From Burkholderia pyrrocinia (GTDB lineage: Bacteria > Pseudomonadota > Gammaproteobacteria > Burkholderiales > Burkholderiaceae), in contig NZ_CP024903.1 in assembly GCF_003330765.1 (NCBI RefSeq), positions 124,001 to 188,000 on the forward strand: a DNA stretch of 64,000 nt, given 5' to 3'. The position numbers and the translations under genes are program-made. The notes beneath the pieces were generated by a model that ran no database searches, was not told where the DNA came from, and saw nothing but the letters and a program-made list of their open reading frames with translations. Each line of letters opens with the position of its first letter. Within the stretch, counting starts at the first letter, position 1. Positions 54,222 through 63,690 of the stretch are shown piece after piece.

Positions 54222-54845
54222 TTTCACTTCCCCTTGATGGCGTGGTTGGGCCGCCGCCGGCTTGCGGGCCGGCGACGGTAAACCGGGCGAGACGTATCGA
54301 TCGGCAGGCCGATGCGAGGGCCGACCCTGCTCGCTGCGCGCTGCCCGGGCTGTGCCGGAATCGGCGTGCACAGCGGCGGATGCAGCGGGCCGTGTGCGCC
54401 GATTGCTGCAGCGGCGGGACATCGTCTCGTGACCGTGAAGCGAAGTCTAGATAGCGAAAATGCGCGCGTCTTGCGCGTTCGGTGCGCGGCCGGCGACGAT
54501 ATCGGCATATCGTCGATAACCCTGATATATGCTGAAATCGTCACGCCGAATGCGCAAACGCGCCAAGACGCGGCACGTCGGCATTTTTAGGATGGTGGAT
54601 TCGGGTGCGCGTCGCCGGTGCATCGACGCGGTACGCCGGCAGCGGCGGAAGCCGGTTCGCAGCCGGCCGCGCACGCGCATCGCAGTGGTTGCGCGCACAA
54701 CGTATATCGCTGGCCGATGGCGGCCGATCGGAATGCGCGGTGCGCCCGGTTGCCGCCCGCTTGCCTGCCCTGCGATCGGCGCGACGCGATTGCAGGGGCG
54801 CTCCTATAATCGACGCCATCTGCCACTCGCCTTGCGGTTGCCGGG
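54222..54845. other. 624-bp divergent regulatory region
   Basis: No supported gene. It lies between the binding-protein and PAS-AraC starts. The stretch 54490-54545 is AT-richer and carries a perfect inverted repeat (separate entry) and further ATAT-rich half sites, which suits an operator. The part nearest the AraC-type gene is GC-rich. Confidence 0.6.
54494..54515. promoter_or_regulatory. Perfect inverted repeat in the binding-protein/AraC promoter region
   Basis: CGACGATAT and ATATCGTCG are exact complements separated by CGGC. A likely operator for the PAS-AraC regulator or another factor. It lies 273 bases from the binding-protein start. Confidence 0.5.
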
Positions 54846-55640
54846 ATGACGACCTTGCTTGCCGTACCGCCCATGAGCCTGTCCGATACGTTGCGCCACC
54901 AGCCCGACAACGCCGATCTCGGCGCGATGCTCGTGCACTTCCGCCTGCTCGAACCGGTGTTCGATGCGCTGCCGGACGTCGCGTTCTTCGTGAAGGATGC
55001 GAACGGCCGCTACGCGCTCGTCAATCGCACGCTGGCAATGCGCTGCGGCTTCAAGGACAAGCGCGACCTGCTCGGCAAGACGGCCGACGAAGTGTTTCCG
55101 CGCCGCTTCGGCCGCAGCTATTTCGAGCAGGACATGGCGACGATCAACGCCGGCCAGCAACTGACGGACCAGCTCGAGCTGCACCTGTATCCGGGCCGCC
55201 AGCCGGGCTGGTGCCTGACCTGCAAGGAGCCGCTGCGCGACGCAGCGGGCCAGGTGGTCGGCCTCGCGGGCATCTCGCGCGACCTGAAGGCGCACGAGGG
55301 ATCGCACCCGGCGTACAGCCGGCTCGCCGACGTGGTCCAGCACATCCAGGATCACTACGTGCAGCCGCTGAACCTGAAGCATCTTGCGCAGATGGCCGGG
55401 ATGTCGGTCGCGCAGCTCGAACGCTACTTCCACAAGGTGTTCCACCTGACGCCGCGCCAGGTGCTGCTGAAGACGCGGCTCGATGCGGCCACCGCGCTGC
55501 TCGTCTCGCACGACAAGGTGACCGACGTCGCGGCGTTATGCGGCTATACGGATCACAGCGCGTTCACGCGTCAGTTCAAGGCGACGGTCGGCGTGACGCC
55601 GACGGAATACCGGTTGATGCTGCAGGAGCGGGCAGCGTGA
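54846..55640 (+). CDS. PAS domain-AraC family regulator
   Basis: A 264-residue regulator with an N-terminal PAS domain (about residues 30-140: PVFDALPDVAFFVKDANGRY, ALVNRTLAMRCGFKD, GLAGISRDL) and a C-terminal AraC double helix-turn-helix (LNLKHLAQMAGMSVAQLERY, then VTDVAALCGYTDHSAFTRQF). The PAS domain may sense a small molecule or redox state. It is divergent from the binding-protein gene and probably regulates it. ATG 54846 is used; an ATG ten codons later is an alternative. Confidence 0.85.
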   Translation: MTTLLAVPPMSLSDTLRHQPDNADLGAMLVHFRLLEPVFDALPDVAFFVKDANGRYALVNRTLAMRCGFKDKRDLLGKTADEVFPRRFGRSYFEQDMATINAGQQLTDQLELHLYPGRQPGWCLTCKEPLRDAAGQVVGLAGISRDLKAHEGSHPAYSRLADVVQHIQDHYVQPLNLKHLAQMAGMSVAQLERYFHKVFHLTPRQVLLKTRLDAATALLVSHDKVTDVAALCGYTDHSAFTRQFKATVGVTPTEYRLMLQERAA

Positions 55641-55719
55641 CAGGCCGGCCGGCGGAGCCGACGCGGCGAATGAACGGGGCAGGGCGTAAAACGGAAGGAA
55701 CGCGCGGAACAGCGGCGGC

Positions 55720-55983
55720 TCAGCGGTAGCCGAGCCCTTTCAGGACGGCCGTGCCGTCTTCGGTCAACCGGAAGCTCGGTGCCGTATCGGGGTCGAGCTT
55801 GACCATCTCGACGAGGCCGGCTTCCTGCAATGCGGGCAATTCGGGTTTGGCGTTCGCGCCGATCGGTGCATGCAGCAGCACGAGCAGCGTGGCGATTTCA
55901 TGATGGCTGAGCAGGCGGCGCAGCATCGTCTTCTTTGCAGGGGGCGCAGCCGGGCGGCCCGCGGGTGCTTCTACGGCGCTCAT
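55720..55983 (-). CDS. Small hypothetical protein with winged-helix-like sequence
   Basis: An 87-residue protein. After an Ala/Pro-rich lead, residues 30-87 (LLSHHEIATLLVLLHAPIGA, LPALQEAGLVEMVKLD, FRLTEDGTAVLKGLGYR) look like the wing and recognition helices of a small winged-helix protein. That is an impression, not a family match. The start at 55983 is set by a near-perfect ribosome site, AAAGGAGG, five bases upstream; the frame extends nine codons more. It is monocistronic. Confidence 0.7.
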   Translation of the reverse strand: MSAVEAPAGRPAAPPAKKTMLRRLLSHHEIATLLVLLHAPIGANAKPELPALQEAGLVEMVKLDPDTAPSFRLTEDGTAVLKGLGYR

Positions 55984-56270
55984 CGCTTTCCTCCTTTTCG
56001 AGATATCCATCGGGTACTGGTTGCGGATGGTGCCGATGAAGACTTAAGCGATTCTTAAAACCGTGGCTTGCGACGGGATGCTGCGCTGCGGTACGGGTTA
56101 CCGCATGTAACGTCATACGGAGCGCGGCTCCCGGCCCGATCACGGCCAGCCGCGCGGGCTGGTGCGCAGCCGCGCGATTCACCGCGATGGTGCGCGCCGG
56201 ATCCGGCCCTTTGCGCGGGCCGCGAGCCGCGATGCGACCCCGCCCCCAAACCCCGCTTCGCGTCCTTCCG

Positions 56271-58163
56271 TTATTTCCTGCGCTGCGCCTGCGCGGCGAG
56301 CCGCACGGCCGCGTTCGTCGCGCCGTAGCCGTCGTATCCGCCGCGCCGCTCGACGAGCTCGAGCGAGAAGCGGTTGTCGACCAGTTCCGTATAAGCGTGC
56401 AGGAATTCGCCGCCGTGCTCGTCGCGGTCGTACAGCAGGTGGTGCGCGCTCAGCGTGTCGATCAGTTCGTCCGGCAGCGCGTAGCGCGCGGCGAGATCGT
56501 CGTAGTAGTTGGGCGGAATGCGCAGGAACGGCACGCCGTCGGCCGCGAACGCGGCGATCGTTTTCACGATGTCGTCCGTGCGGAATGCGACGTGGTTCAG
56601 CCCCGTGCCGTGGTAGCGGTCGAGCGATTCGGCGACGGCCGTGTGACGGTCGACCGACGCGTTCAGCGCGATCCGCACCGAACCGTCGGCGCTGCGCACC
56701 GCGCGGCTGCGCATCAGCCCGTACGGGTCGGGCACGAGCCAGCTGCGTTCGGCCTCGAAGCCGAACGCCGTCTTGAAGAACAGGATCCACGTGTCGAGCG
56801 CGTCGGCCGGCAGTGCGAGGCACACATGGTCGATGCCCGTCAGCGGGCCGACTTCGCTCGGGCCGTCGATGTCGGTCAGCACGAAGTCCGATTCATACAG
56901 CGTCGGCGCGTTCGGCGCTTCGTCGACGAAATATTCGAGGCTGCCGTCCGGCGCCTGCACGCTCGGCAGCACGCGCTCGTTCGGCCCGACGCGCCCGGAG
57001 AACGGCGCGTAGCCGAAGCCGGCCGCGCGTTCGAATGCCACTTTCGCGTCGTCGACGCGGAACGCCGACGCGCACAGCGACAGCCCGTGCTGCTGGAAGA
57101 ACGCATCGGCGAACGAGTCGCGCTCCGCGTTCAGCACGATCGACGCGGCGCCGTGCTGGAACAGCGTCACGTCCTTCGAGCGATGCCGGCCGGCGAGCCG
57201 GAAGCGCATCCGGCCGAGCCATTCGCCGACGGTCGCCGCCGCCTGGGCGTCGACCGCGAATTCGATGAACTGGAACCCGACGTGCGCGGGCGGCGCCGGC
57301 GGCGCGAACAGCGGCTGGCCGGCGGCCGGTGCGCGGCCGTCCTGCGCGAGCCGCTCGCGCGTCAGTTCTTCCAGATAGAGCAGCGAGCGATGGCCGTCGG
57401 CGGCCGTGATCGCGGTCGGCGCCGCGCGGAAGCCGTCGTTGAAGATCTCGAGCGACAGCGGTCCCGTATAACCCGACTCGATCACCCGAGCGGTGAAGCG
57501 CGCGAGGTCGAAGTCGCCCTGGCCCGGGAACGAGCGGTAGTGGCGGCTCCATTCGAGCACATCCATCGCGAGCTTCGGCGCATCGGCGATCTGCACGAAC
57601 GCGATCCGGTCGCCGGGAATTGCGGCGATCGCATCCGGCGAATCGTCGAGCGACAGCGTGTGGAAGCTGTCGAGCGCGAGGCCGAGATGCGGGCTGTTCA
57701 CGGCATTGACGAGCTGCCACGCATGGCCGTACCGGCTCACGACGCGGCCCCACGCGAGCGCTTCGTACGCGGCGACCACGCCGGCCTGCCGGGCGGCTTC
57801 GGCGAGCGCGCCGAGCTGGTCGACGAGCAGCCCGTCGTCCGCAATCGTATCGGCCGACACGTTGCTGCAGACCAGGATGCGGTCGGTGCCGAGCGCATGC
57901 ATCACGTCGAACTTGCGCTTGATGCGATCGAGGTTGCGTGCGAGCTGTGCCGCGCTCACGCCCTCGAAGTCGCGAAACGGCTGGAACAGCACGATGTCGA
58001 GGCCGAGATCGGCGGCCATGCGCCGGACGTCGGCCGGCGATCCGTCGAAGTAGACGAGGTCGTTTTCGAAGATTTCGACGCCGTCGAAACCCGCGGCCTG
58101 GATGGCGGCGAGTTTCTCGGCGAGCGTGCCGGACAGTGACACGGTGGCGATCGAGCGCTTCAT
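56271..58163 (-). CDS. quiC: 3-dehydroshikimate dehydratase, QuiC type (fused to HPPD-like domain)
   Basis: A 630-residue two-domain enzyme. Residues 1-285 are a TIM-barrel sugar-isomerase-type dehydratase (FDGVEIFENDLVYFDGSP, ALDSFHTLSLDD, FVQIADAPKLAMDV) that turns 3-dehydroshikimate into protocatechuate. Residues 320-630 are an HPPD/VOC-type domain (GIDHVCLALPADALDTWILF, GLNHVAFRTDDIVKTI, RFSLELVERRGGYDGYG). This fusion is known for bacterial QuiC enzymes of Pseudomonas and relatives. It is divergent from aroQ and the rest of the quinate/shikimate genes. ATG 58163 starts the family N-terminus MKRSIATVSLSGTLAEKLAA. Confidence 0.87.
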   Translation of the reverse strand: MKRSIATVSLSGTLAEKLAAIQAAGFDGVEIFENDLVYFDGSPADVRRMAADLGLDIVLFQPFRDFEGVSAAQLARNLDRIKRKFDVMHALGTDRILVCSNVSADTIADDGLLVDQLGALAEAARQAGVVAAYEALAWGRVVSRYGHAWQLVNAVNSPHLGLALDSFHTLSLDDSPDAIAAIPGDRIAFVQIADAPKLAMDVLEWSRHYRSFPGQGDFDLARFTARVIESGYTGPLSLEIFNDGFRAAPTAITAADGHRSLLYLEELTRERLAQDGRAPAAGQPLFAPPAPPAHVGFQFIEFAVDAQAAATVGEWLGRMRFRLAGRHRSKDVTLFQHGAASIVLNAERDSFADAFFQQHGLSLCASAFRVDDAKVAFERAAGFGYAPFSGRVGPNERVLPSVQAPDGSLEYFVDEAPNAPTLYESDFVLTDIDGPSEVGPLTGIDHVCLALPADALDTWILFFKTAFGFEAERSWLVPDPYGLMRSRAVRSADGSVRIALNASVDRHTAVAESLDRYHGTGLNHVAFRTDDIVKTIAAFAADGVPFLRIPPNYYDDLAARYALPDELIDTLSAHHLLYDRDEHGGEFLHAYTELVDNRFSLELVERRGGYDGYGATNAAVRLAAQAQRRK

Positions 58164-58281
58164 GGGCGAATCCTGCGGGTGAGCGGGGAATGACGTCGGT
58201 CGAACCGGCCCTGAATGAACCAGTCGTTGAGTTTCCGACGCACGCCATATCCCGAATTTACTGGGTAAGTGAGACGGATTA

Positions 58282-58309
58282 TACAAACTAACTAGGTGGT
58301 ACAAATTAG
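58282..58309. promoter_or_regulatory. Possible operator between quiC and aroQ
   Basis: An AT-rich island in GC-rich DNA with ACAAACTAACTAGGTGG and then ACAAATTAG: two similar ACAAA(C/T)TA units, the outer CTAA and TTAG forming an inverted pair. It lies between the divergent quiC and aroQ starts. No regulator gene is adjacent. Confidence 0.4.
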
Positions 58310-58420
58310 CGAAAACCCGAAAAGACAACCTGCTTGGGCGGGTGCACACTAGCGCCAAATCCCGATGTCATCGGGGCGGAGCCGGCCACGGTCCGCCCCT
58401 GTTTTAGGAGCAGAATCACC

Positions 58421-58876
58421 ATGAGCAAGCACAAGGTGCTGGTGCTGAACGGCCCGAACCTGAATCTGCTGGGGACGCGCGAGCCCCATATCTACGGCGC
58501 GGAAACGCTCGCCGACGTCGAACAGCGCTGCCGCACGGCGGCGGAGGGACTCGGGCTGGAGATCGATTTCCGTCAGTCGAACGCCGAGCACCAACTGATC
58601 GACTGGCTGCATGCCGCGCGTCACGACACGCATGGCATCGTGATCAACCCGGCCGCCTATACGCATACGTCGGTGGCGCTGGCCGATGCGCTTTCCGCGA
58701 TCGCGAAGCCGGTGATCGAAGTGCATATCTCGAACGTGCATCGCCGCGAGGCGTTCCGCCACCATTCCTATGTGTCGGCGGTTGCCGAAGCCGTGATCTG
58801 CGGCTGCGGCACCGAAGGCTACGTGTTCGCGCTGCAGCGTCTGTCGACCCTGTTTGCGCAGGGAGCCGCGCGATGA
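58421..58876 (+). CDS. aroQ: Type II 3-dehydroquinate dehydratase
   Basis: A 151-residue type II dehydroquinase converting 3-dehydroquinate to 3-dehydroshikimate. [20 protein letters not shown] (lid with the catalytic Tyr-Arg region), [33 protein letters not shown] and [17 protein letters not shown] (catalytic His) are all intact. AGGAG stands ahead of the ATG. It overlaps the next gene by four bases (ATGA). In this setting it serves quinate catabolism rather than the main aromatic pathway. Confidence 0.93.
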   Translation: MSKHKVLVLNGPNLNLLGTREPHIYGAETLADVEQRCRTAAEGLGLEIDFRQSNAEHQLIDWLHAARHDTHGIVINPAAYTHTSVALADALSAIAKPVIEVHISNVHRREAFRHHSYVSAVAEAVICGCGTEGYVFALQRLSTLFAQGAAR

Positions 58877-59727
58877 GCCGCCCGTCGTTTCTGATCGGCC
58901 TGATCGGCCAGGGCATCGGCGGTTCGCTGTCGCCCGCGATGCACGAGGAAGAAGGATTCCGCCAGGGATTCGGCTACGTCTACCGGCGTATCGATCTCGA
59001 TGCGCTCGGCCTGACCGTCGACGCGCTGCCGCAATTGCTCGCGGCAGCCGAGCAGATGGGCTACACGGGCCTGAACATCACGCATCCGTGCAAGCAGCGC
59101 GTGATCGAACACCTCGACGCGCTGTCGGACGACGCCCGCGCGCTCGGCGCAGTGAACACCGTGCTGTTCAAGGACGGCAAGCGGATCGGCCACAACACCG
59201 ACTGGTCGGGCTTCGCGAAATCGTTCCGGCGCGGGCTGCCCGATGCGTCGCTCGAACGCGTCGTCCAGCTCGGCGCGGGCGGCGCGGGCGCGGCCGTCGC
59301 ACATGCGGCGCTGCAGATGGGCGCGGCCGAACTGACGATTTTCGATGTCGACGGCACGCGTGCCGCCGCGCTCGCGGCCGAACTGCAGCAGCGCTTTCCC
59401 GCGGCACGGGTCGTGCAGGGCGGCGATCTCGCGGCTGCGATGCGCGCCGCGACGGGCCTGATCCACGCGACGCCGACCGGCATGGTCAAGCACCCGGGCC
59501 TGCCGCTGCCGGCCGAACTGCTCCACGCGGGCATGTGGGTGGCCGACATCGTGTATTTCCCCCTTGAAACCGAACTGATCCACGCCGCGCGCGCGGCCGG
59601 CTGCGCCACGCTGCCGGGCGGCGGGATGGCCGTCTACCAGGCCGTCGACGCGTTCGAGATCTTCACCGGACGCACGCCCGACGCCGAGCGGATGTTCGAT
59701 CACTTTCAGTCGCTCGTCGGGCGCTGA
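58873..59727 (+). CDS. Quinate/shikimate dehydrogenase (AroE family)
   Basis: A 284-residue AroE-family dehydrogenase. [20 protein letters not shown] begins the substrate domain, NITHPCKQ carries the catalytic Lys and NTDWSGF the Asp. The cofactor fold is [14 protein letters not shown], with an acidic FDVDGTRA that favours NAD+ over NADP+. The NAD+ preference and neighbours point to catabolic quinate/shikimate oxidation, as in QsuD-type enzymes. It overlaps aroQ and precedes the MFS gene by 39 bases. Confidence 0.87.
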   Translation: MSRPSFLIGLIGQGIGGSLSPAMHEEEGFRQGFGYVYRRIDLDALGLTVDALPQLLAAAEQMGYTGLNITHPCKQRVIEHLDALSDDARALGAVNTVLFKDGKRIGHNTDWSGFAKSFRRGLPDASLERVVQLGAGGAGAAVAHAALQMGAAELTIFDVDGTRAAALAAELQQRFPAARVVQGGDLAAAMRAATGLIHATPTGMVKHPGLPLPAELLHAGMWVADIVYFPLETELIHAARAAGCATLPGGGMAVYQAVDAFEIFTGRTPDAERMFDHFQSLVGR

Positions 59728-59766
59728 CCTTTTTCAGACAGAAAGAGACGAGACCAGGAGACAACC

Positions 59767-61107
59767 ATGCAGCACACCACCCAGACGAACCCCGCGACGG
59801 CACGACCGGCGCAGGCGGCCGGCACCGTCCGGCGCACCTCGGCGCGCTACAAGATTCTCGCGCTGCTCGCGATCGGCACGATGATCAACTATCTCGACCG
59901 CACCGTGCTGGGGGTGGCTGCGCCGCAGCTCACCAAGGAGCTCGGCATCAACGCGGCCGTGATGGGCATCATGTTTTCCGCGTTTTCGTGGACGTACGTC
60001 GCGGCGCAGGTGCCCGGCGGCCTGGTTCTCGACCGTTTGGGCAGCAAGGTCACCTATTACTGGTCGATGACGCTGTGGTCGCTGTGCACGCTCCTGCAGG
60101 GCTTCGTGCCCGGCGTCGGGACGCTGCTCGCATGCCGCCTCGGTCTCGGCGTCGCGGAAGCGCCGTGCTTCCCGACCAACAGCCGCGTCGTCGCGACGTG
60201 GTTCCCGCAGAACGAGCGCGCGATGGCGACGGGCACCTATACCGTCGGCGAGTACATCGGCCTCGCGTTCTTCAGCCCGGTTCTGTTCGCGCTGATGGGC
60301 GCGTTCGGCTGGCGCTCGCTGTTCTGGGTCGTCGGCGCGGTCGGCATCGTGTTCGGCCTGGTCTGGTGGAAGTTCTATCACGAGCCGCGCAACCATCCTG
60401 GCGCGAATGCGGAAGAACTCGCCTACATCGAGGCGGGTGGCGGTCTCGTGCATGCCGCGAAGAAGGACGACAAGCCCGATCAGGCGAAATTCAGCTGGGC
60501 GATGGCCGGCAAGCTGCTGAAGAAGCGCCAGCTCGCGGGCATCTGCCTCGGCCAGTTCGCCGGCAATTCGACGCTCGTGTTCTTCCTGACCTGGTTCCCG
60601 ACCTACCTCGCGACCGAGCGCCACATGGGCTGGCTGAAGATCGGCTTCTTCGCGGTGATGCCGTTCATCGCCGCGTCGATCGGCGTGATGTTCGGCGGGA
60701 TCTTCTCCGACTGGCTGCTGCGCCGCGGCAAGTCCGCGAACCTTGCGCGCAAGCTGCCGATCATCGCGGGCCTGCTGCTCGCATCGACGATCATTCTCGC
60801 GAACTACGTGCAGAGCAACGAGGCCGTGATCGCGATCCTGTCGGTCGCATTCTTCGCGCAGGGGATGGCCGCGCTCGGCTGGACGCTCGTGTCGGACATC
60901 GCGCCGGACGGCCTGCTCGGCGTGACGGGCGGCATCTTCAACTTCGCGGCGAACCTGGCCGGCATCATCACGCCGCTCGTCGTCGGCTTCATCGTTGCGT
61001 CGACCGGGTCGTTCGTCGGCGCGCTCGTGTTCATCGGCGTGATCGCGCTGATCGGCGCGCTGTCGTACATCTTCGTCGTCGGCGACATCAAGCGGATCGA
61101 GCTGTAA
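59767..61107 (+). CDS. MFS transporter, probably quinate/shikimate
   Basis: A 446-residue anion:cation symporter-type MFS protein. ILALLAIGTMINYLDRTVLG in TM1 and VPGGLVLDRLGSKVTYYWSM after TM2 resemble the GudP-like transporter at 28568-29959. About 12 helices are visible. As last gene of the aroQ-aroE-like operon it likely imports quinate or shikimate; the family also carries sugar acids. AGGAG lies shortly before the ATG, and a strong terminator follows. Confidence 0.82.
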   Translation: MQHTTQTNPATARPAQAAGTVRRTSARYKILALLAIGTMINYLDRTVLGVAAPQLTKELGINAAVMGIMFSAFSWTYVAAQVPGGLVLDRLGSKVTYYWSMTLWSLCTLLQGFVPGVGTLLACRLGLGVAEAPCFPTNSRVVATWFPQNERAMATGTYTVGEYIGLAFFSPVLFALMGAFGWRSLFWVVGAVGIVFGLVWWKFYHEPRNHPGANAEELAYIEAGGGLVHAAKKDDKPDQAKFSWAMAGKLLKKRQLAGICLGQFAGNSTLVFFLTWFPTYLATERHMGWLKIGFFAVMPFIAASIGVMFGGIFSDWLLRRGKSANLARKLPIIAGLLLASTIILANYVQSNEAVIAILSVAFFAQGMAALGWTLVSDIAPDGLLGVTGGIFNFAANLAGIITPLVVGFIVASTGSFVGALVFIGVIALIGALSYIFVVGDIKRIEL

Positions 61108-61137
61108 GCATCGGCTCCACGCACATCTCGTGCGTTC

Positions 61138-61169
61138 GCCCGGCGGCCGGTTGGCCGCCGGGCTTTTTT
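61138..61169 (+). terminator. Rho-independent terminator of the quinate/shikimate operon
   Basis: GCCCGGCGGCC pairs with GGCCGCCGGGC around GGTT and is followed by six T residues. It lies between the convergent MFS and phnW genes. Confidence 0.9.
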
Positions 61170-61195
61170 GTTTTTGAGCCGGTCGATGTGCTGCG

Positions 61196-62305
61196 TTACG
61201 CGCGCTGCACGGCGATGCCGAGCGATTCGACCGCCTGCGCGATCGCTGCGACCGCGCGCCGGATGTCGTTGGCATCGATCGCGCCGATGCAGCCGACGCG
61301 GAACGTCTCGAGCTGCGTGAGCTTGCCTGGATACAGGATGAAGCCCGCATGGCGCACCGCGTCGTAGAAGCGGCGGAAATCGTAGGCCGGATGATCGGGC
61401 GCGTGGAACGTGACGATCACCGGCGCCTGCACGCTCGCGTCGAGGAACGGCGCGAAGCCGAGCGCGCGCATCGATTCGACCAGCGTCCGGCAGTTGTCCA
61501 GATAGCGCGCGCCGCGCGCGGGCTGGCCGCCTTCGGCGAGGTACTGGTCGAGCGCGGCGCGCAGCGCGGCGATCACATGCGTCGGCGGCGTGAAGCGCCA
61601 CTGGCCCGTCTTGCGCAGGTACGCGTACTGATCTTGGAGATCGAGCGCGAGCGACGGCGAGTTGCCTTCGCTCGAGTCGAGCGCGTCGCGCCGCACGATC
61701 GCGAAACCCATCCCCGGCACGCCTTCCAGGCATTTGCCGCTCGCCGAGATCAGCGCGTCGATGCCGCTGTCCGCCAGCGCGATCGGCAGCGCGCCGAACG
61801 AACTCATCGCGTCGACGATCAGCCGCTTGCCGTGCCGCCGGCACACGGCCGCGATCGCGTCGAGTGGATTCAGGATGCCGGCGCTCGTCTCCAGGTGCAC
61901 GAGCGCGACGTGCGTGATGCGCGGCTCACGGGCGAACGCGGCCTCGACCGCTGCCGCGTCGACGGCCGCGTCCTCGCCGAACGGCAACGCGATCGCGTCG
62001 ATGTCGAGCCGGCCGAGGATCTTCAGGATGCGCGTGCAATACGCGCCGTTGTCGGGCACGAGTACGACGCCGTCGCGCGGCACCAGCGTGCCGAGCGCGG
62101 CTTCGACCGAGAACGTGCCGCTGCCCTGCATCGGCACGCACACATACTCGTCGCCGCCGCGCGCGATGGTCACGAGATCCGCACAGACGCTGGCCGTCAA
62201 CTGGTTGAAAGCCGCGTCCCACGACCCCCAGTCATGTTGCATTGCGTGGCGAGTTGTGGCGGACGTGGTGAGCGGGCCGGGCGTGAGCAGGATCGGATCG
62301 GGCAT
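61196..62305 (-). CDS. phnW: 2-aminoethylphosphonate:pyruvate transaminase
   Basis: A 369-residue class V aminotransferase that converts 2-aminoethylphosphonate and pyruvate to phosphonoacetaldehyde and alanine. [20 protein letters not shown] is the family start. The PLP Lys is in [20 protein letters not shown], with Asp in [19 protein letters not shown] precedes the ATG at 62305. It is divergent from phnS, so import and first step are on opposite strands. The phosphonatase gene phnX is not in the window. Confidence 0.88.
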   Translation of the reverse strand: MPDPILLTPGPLTTSATTRHAMQHDWGSWDAAFNQLTASVCADLVTIARGGDEYVCVPMQGSGTFSVEAALGTLVPRDGVVLVPDNGAYCTRILKILGRLDIDAIALPFGEDAAVDAAAVEAAFAREPRITHVALVHLETSAGILNPLDAIAAVCRRHGKRLIVDAMSSFGALPIALADSGIDALISASGKCLEGVPGMGFAIVRRDALDSSEGNSPSLALDLQDQYAYLRKTGQWRFTPPTHVIAALRAALDQYLAEGGQPARGARYLDNCRTLVESMRALGFAPFLDASVQAPVIVTFHAPDHPAYDFRRFYDAVRHAGFILYPGKLTQLETFRVGCIGAIDANDIRRAVAAIAQAVESLGIAVQRA

Positions 62306-62564
62306 GTTTTTTCTCCAGCGAAGCGCGAACGAAACGCCGGGCGGCATTTCTGCAATGACTTGCATGATAGTGGCAAAATGTGTCATTTTTTGGAAATTGT
62401 GGCACTCGTCACGGGTTTGTCACCGAACGCTGTGATCCTTCGGTTGCCGCGCGAAACCAACCGCAGCGCGGCGGCGAGGCGGGCCGTTGACCGGCCTGCC
62501 CGGAGATAAAACAGGAGCCGGATTGTGCGCCGGCCGTTTGGTGTTCCGCCTACGGAGAAGTGAG

Positions 62565-63656
62565 ATGACACTGCAGAATTCCTCGCGCGCCGCTGCCGGC
62601 GCGTTCCGCAAGCTCGCGCTGGCCGCCTGCGCCGCCGGTCTGCTGCAAGGCGCCGCGATGCCGGCGCACGCGGCAAACGCGGTCGTGCTGTATACGGCGG
62701 ACGGTCTCGAGAACCTCTATCGCGATGTGCTGCCGGCCTTCGAGAAGAAGGAAGGCGTCAAGGTCAACATCGTGACGGCGGGCAGCGGCGAGGTCGTCAA
62801 CCGCGCGAACATCGAGAAGAATTCCCCGAAGGCCGACGTGATCGTCACGCTGCCGCCGTTCATCCAGCAGGCCGGCCAGATGGGCCTGCTGCAGCCGTAC
62901 CAGAGCGTGAACTACAAGAACGTGCCGGCGATCGCGAAGGCCGAGGACGGCACGTGGGCGACGTTCGTGAACAACTACTTCTCGTTCGCGATCAACCCGG
63001 ACGTCGTGAAGAACCAGCCGAAGACGTTCGCCGACCTGCTGTCGCCGAGCTACGCCGGCAAGGTCGCGTACTCGAACCCGGCGACCGCCGGCGACGGGAT
63101 GGCCGTGCTGATCCTGACGACCACGCTGATGGGCGAGGACAAGGCGTTCGACTACCTCGCGAAGCTGTCGCAGAGTGTGAAGTTCCACACGAAGGGCACG
63201 GGCTACCTGAACGTGCTGCTGTCGCGTAACGAGATCAGCGTCGCGAACGGCGACCTGCAGATGGATCTCGACGACGCCGAGCACGGCGCGCTGTCCGTCA
63301 AGCCGATCTTCCTCGCAGCGAAGGCAGGCGACCAGCCGACCACGTTCCAGCTCCCGTACGGCATCGGCCTGATCAAGAGCGGCCCGAACCAGGACGTCGG
63401 CAAGAAGCTGATCGACTATCTGATGTCGACGGAAGTGCAGTCGAAGGTTCCGGACATGTACGGCATCCCGGGCCGCACGGACGTGCCGCTGGCCGGCAAG
63501 AACGGCGAGGCGGTCAAGAAGGCGATCGCGGGCGTGAAGCTGATCCCGGTCGACTGGAACCAGGTGATGGCGAAGAAGCCGGTGTGGATCGAGCGCTGGA
63601 AGAAGGACGTGATCGGCAGCTCGGGCAAGCAGCTCGACGTCGTCAAGCCGAAGTGA
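62565..63656 (+). CDS. phnS: 2-aminoethylphosphonate ABC transporter binding protein
   Basis: A 363-residue periplasmic protein of the iron/AEP-type binding family. The signal peptide ends MPAHA; then [40 protein letters not shown] and [20 protein letters not shown] follow the PhnS pattern. GGAG precedes the ATG. It is followed 34 bases later by the transporter ATPase and faces phnW across a 259-base promoter region. Iron transport is the alternative for the family, but the phnW neighbour favours aminoethylphosphonate. Confidence 0.87.
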   Translation: MTLQNSSRAAAGAFRKLALAACAAGLLQGAAMPAHAANAVVLYTADGLENLYRDVLPAFEKKEGVKVNIVTAGSGEVVNRANIEKNSPKADVIVTLPPFIQQAGQMGLLQPYQSVNYKNVPAIAKAEDGTWATFVNNYFSFAINPDVVKNQPKTFADLLSPSYAGKVAYSNPATAGDGMAVLILTTTLMGEDKAFDYLAKLSQSVKFHTKGTGYLNVLLSRNEISVANGDLQMDLDDAEHGALSVKPIFLAAKAGDQPTTFQLPYGIGLIKSGPNQDVGKKLIDYLMSTEVQSKVPDMYGIPGRTDVPLAGKNGEAVKKAIAGVKLIPVDWNQVMAKKPVWIERWKKDVIGSSGKQLDVVKPK

Positions 63657-63690
63657 TCGGCGCGCGCCGCCTGTATTAGTGAGCAAGAGG

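Noticed and set aside
56187..58139. A 650-codon open frame on the plus strand
   Set aside because: It is antisense to quiC; the composition is that of complement-strand shadows.
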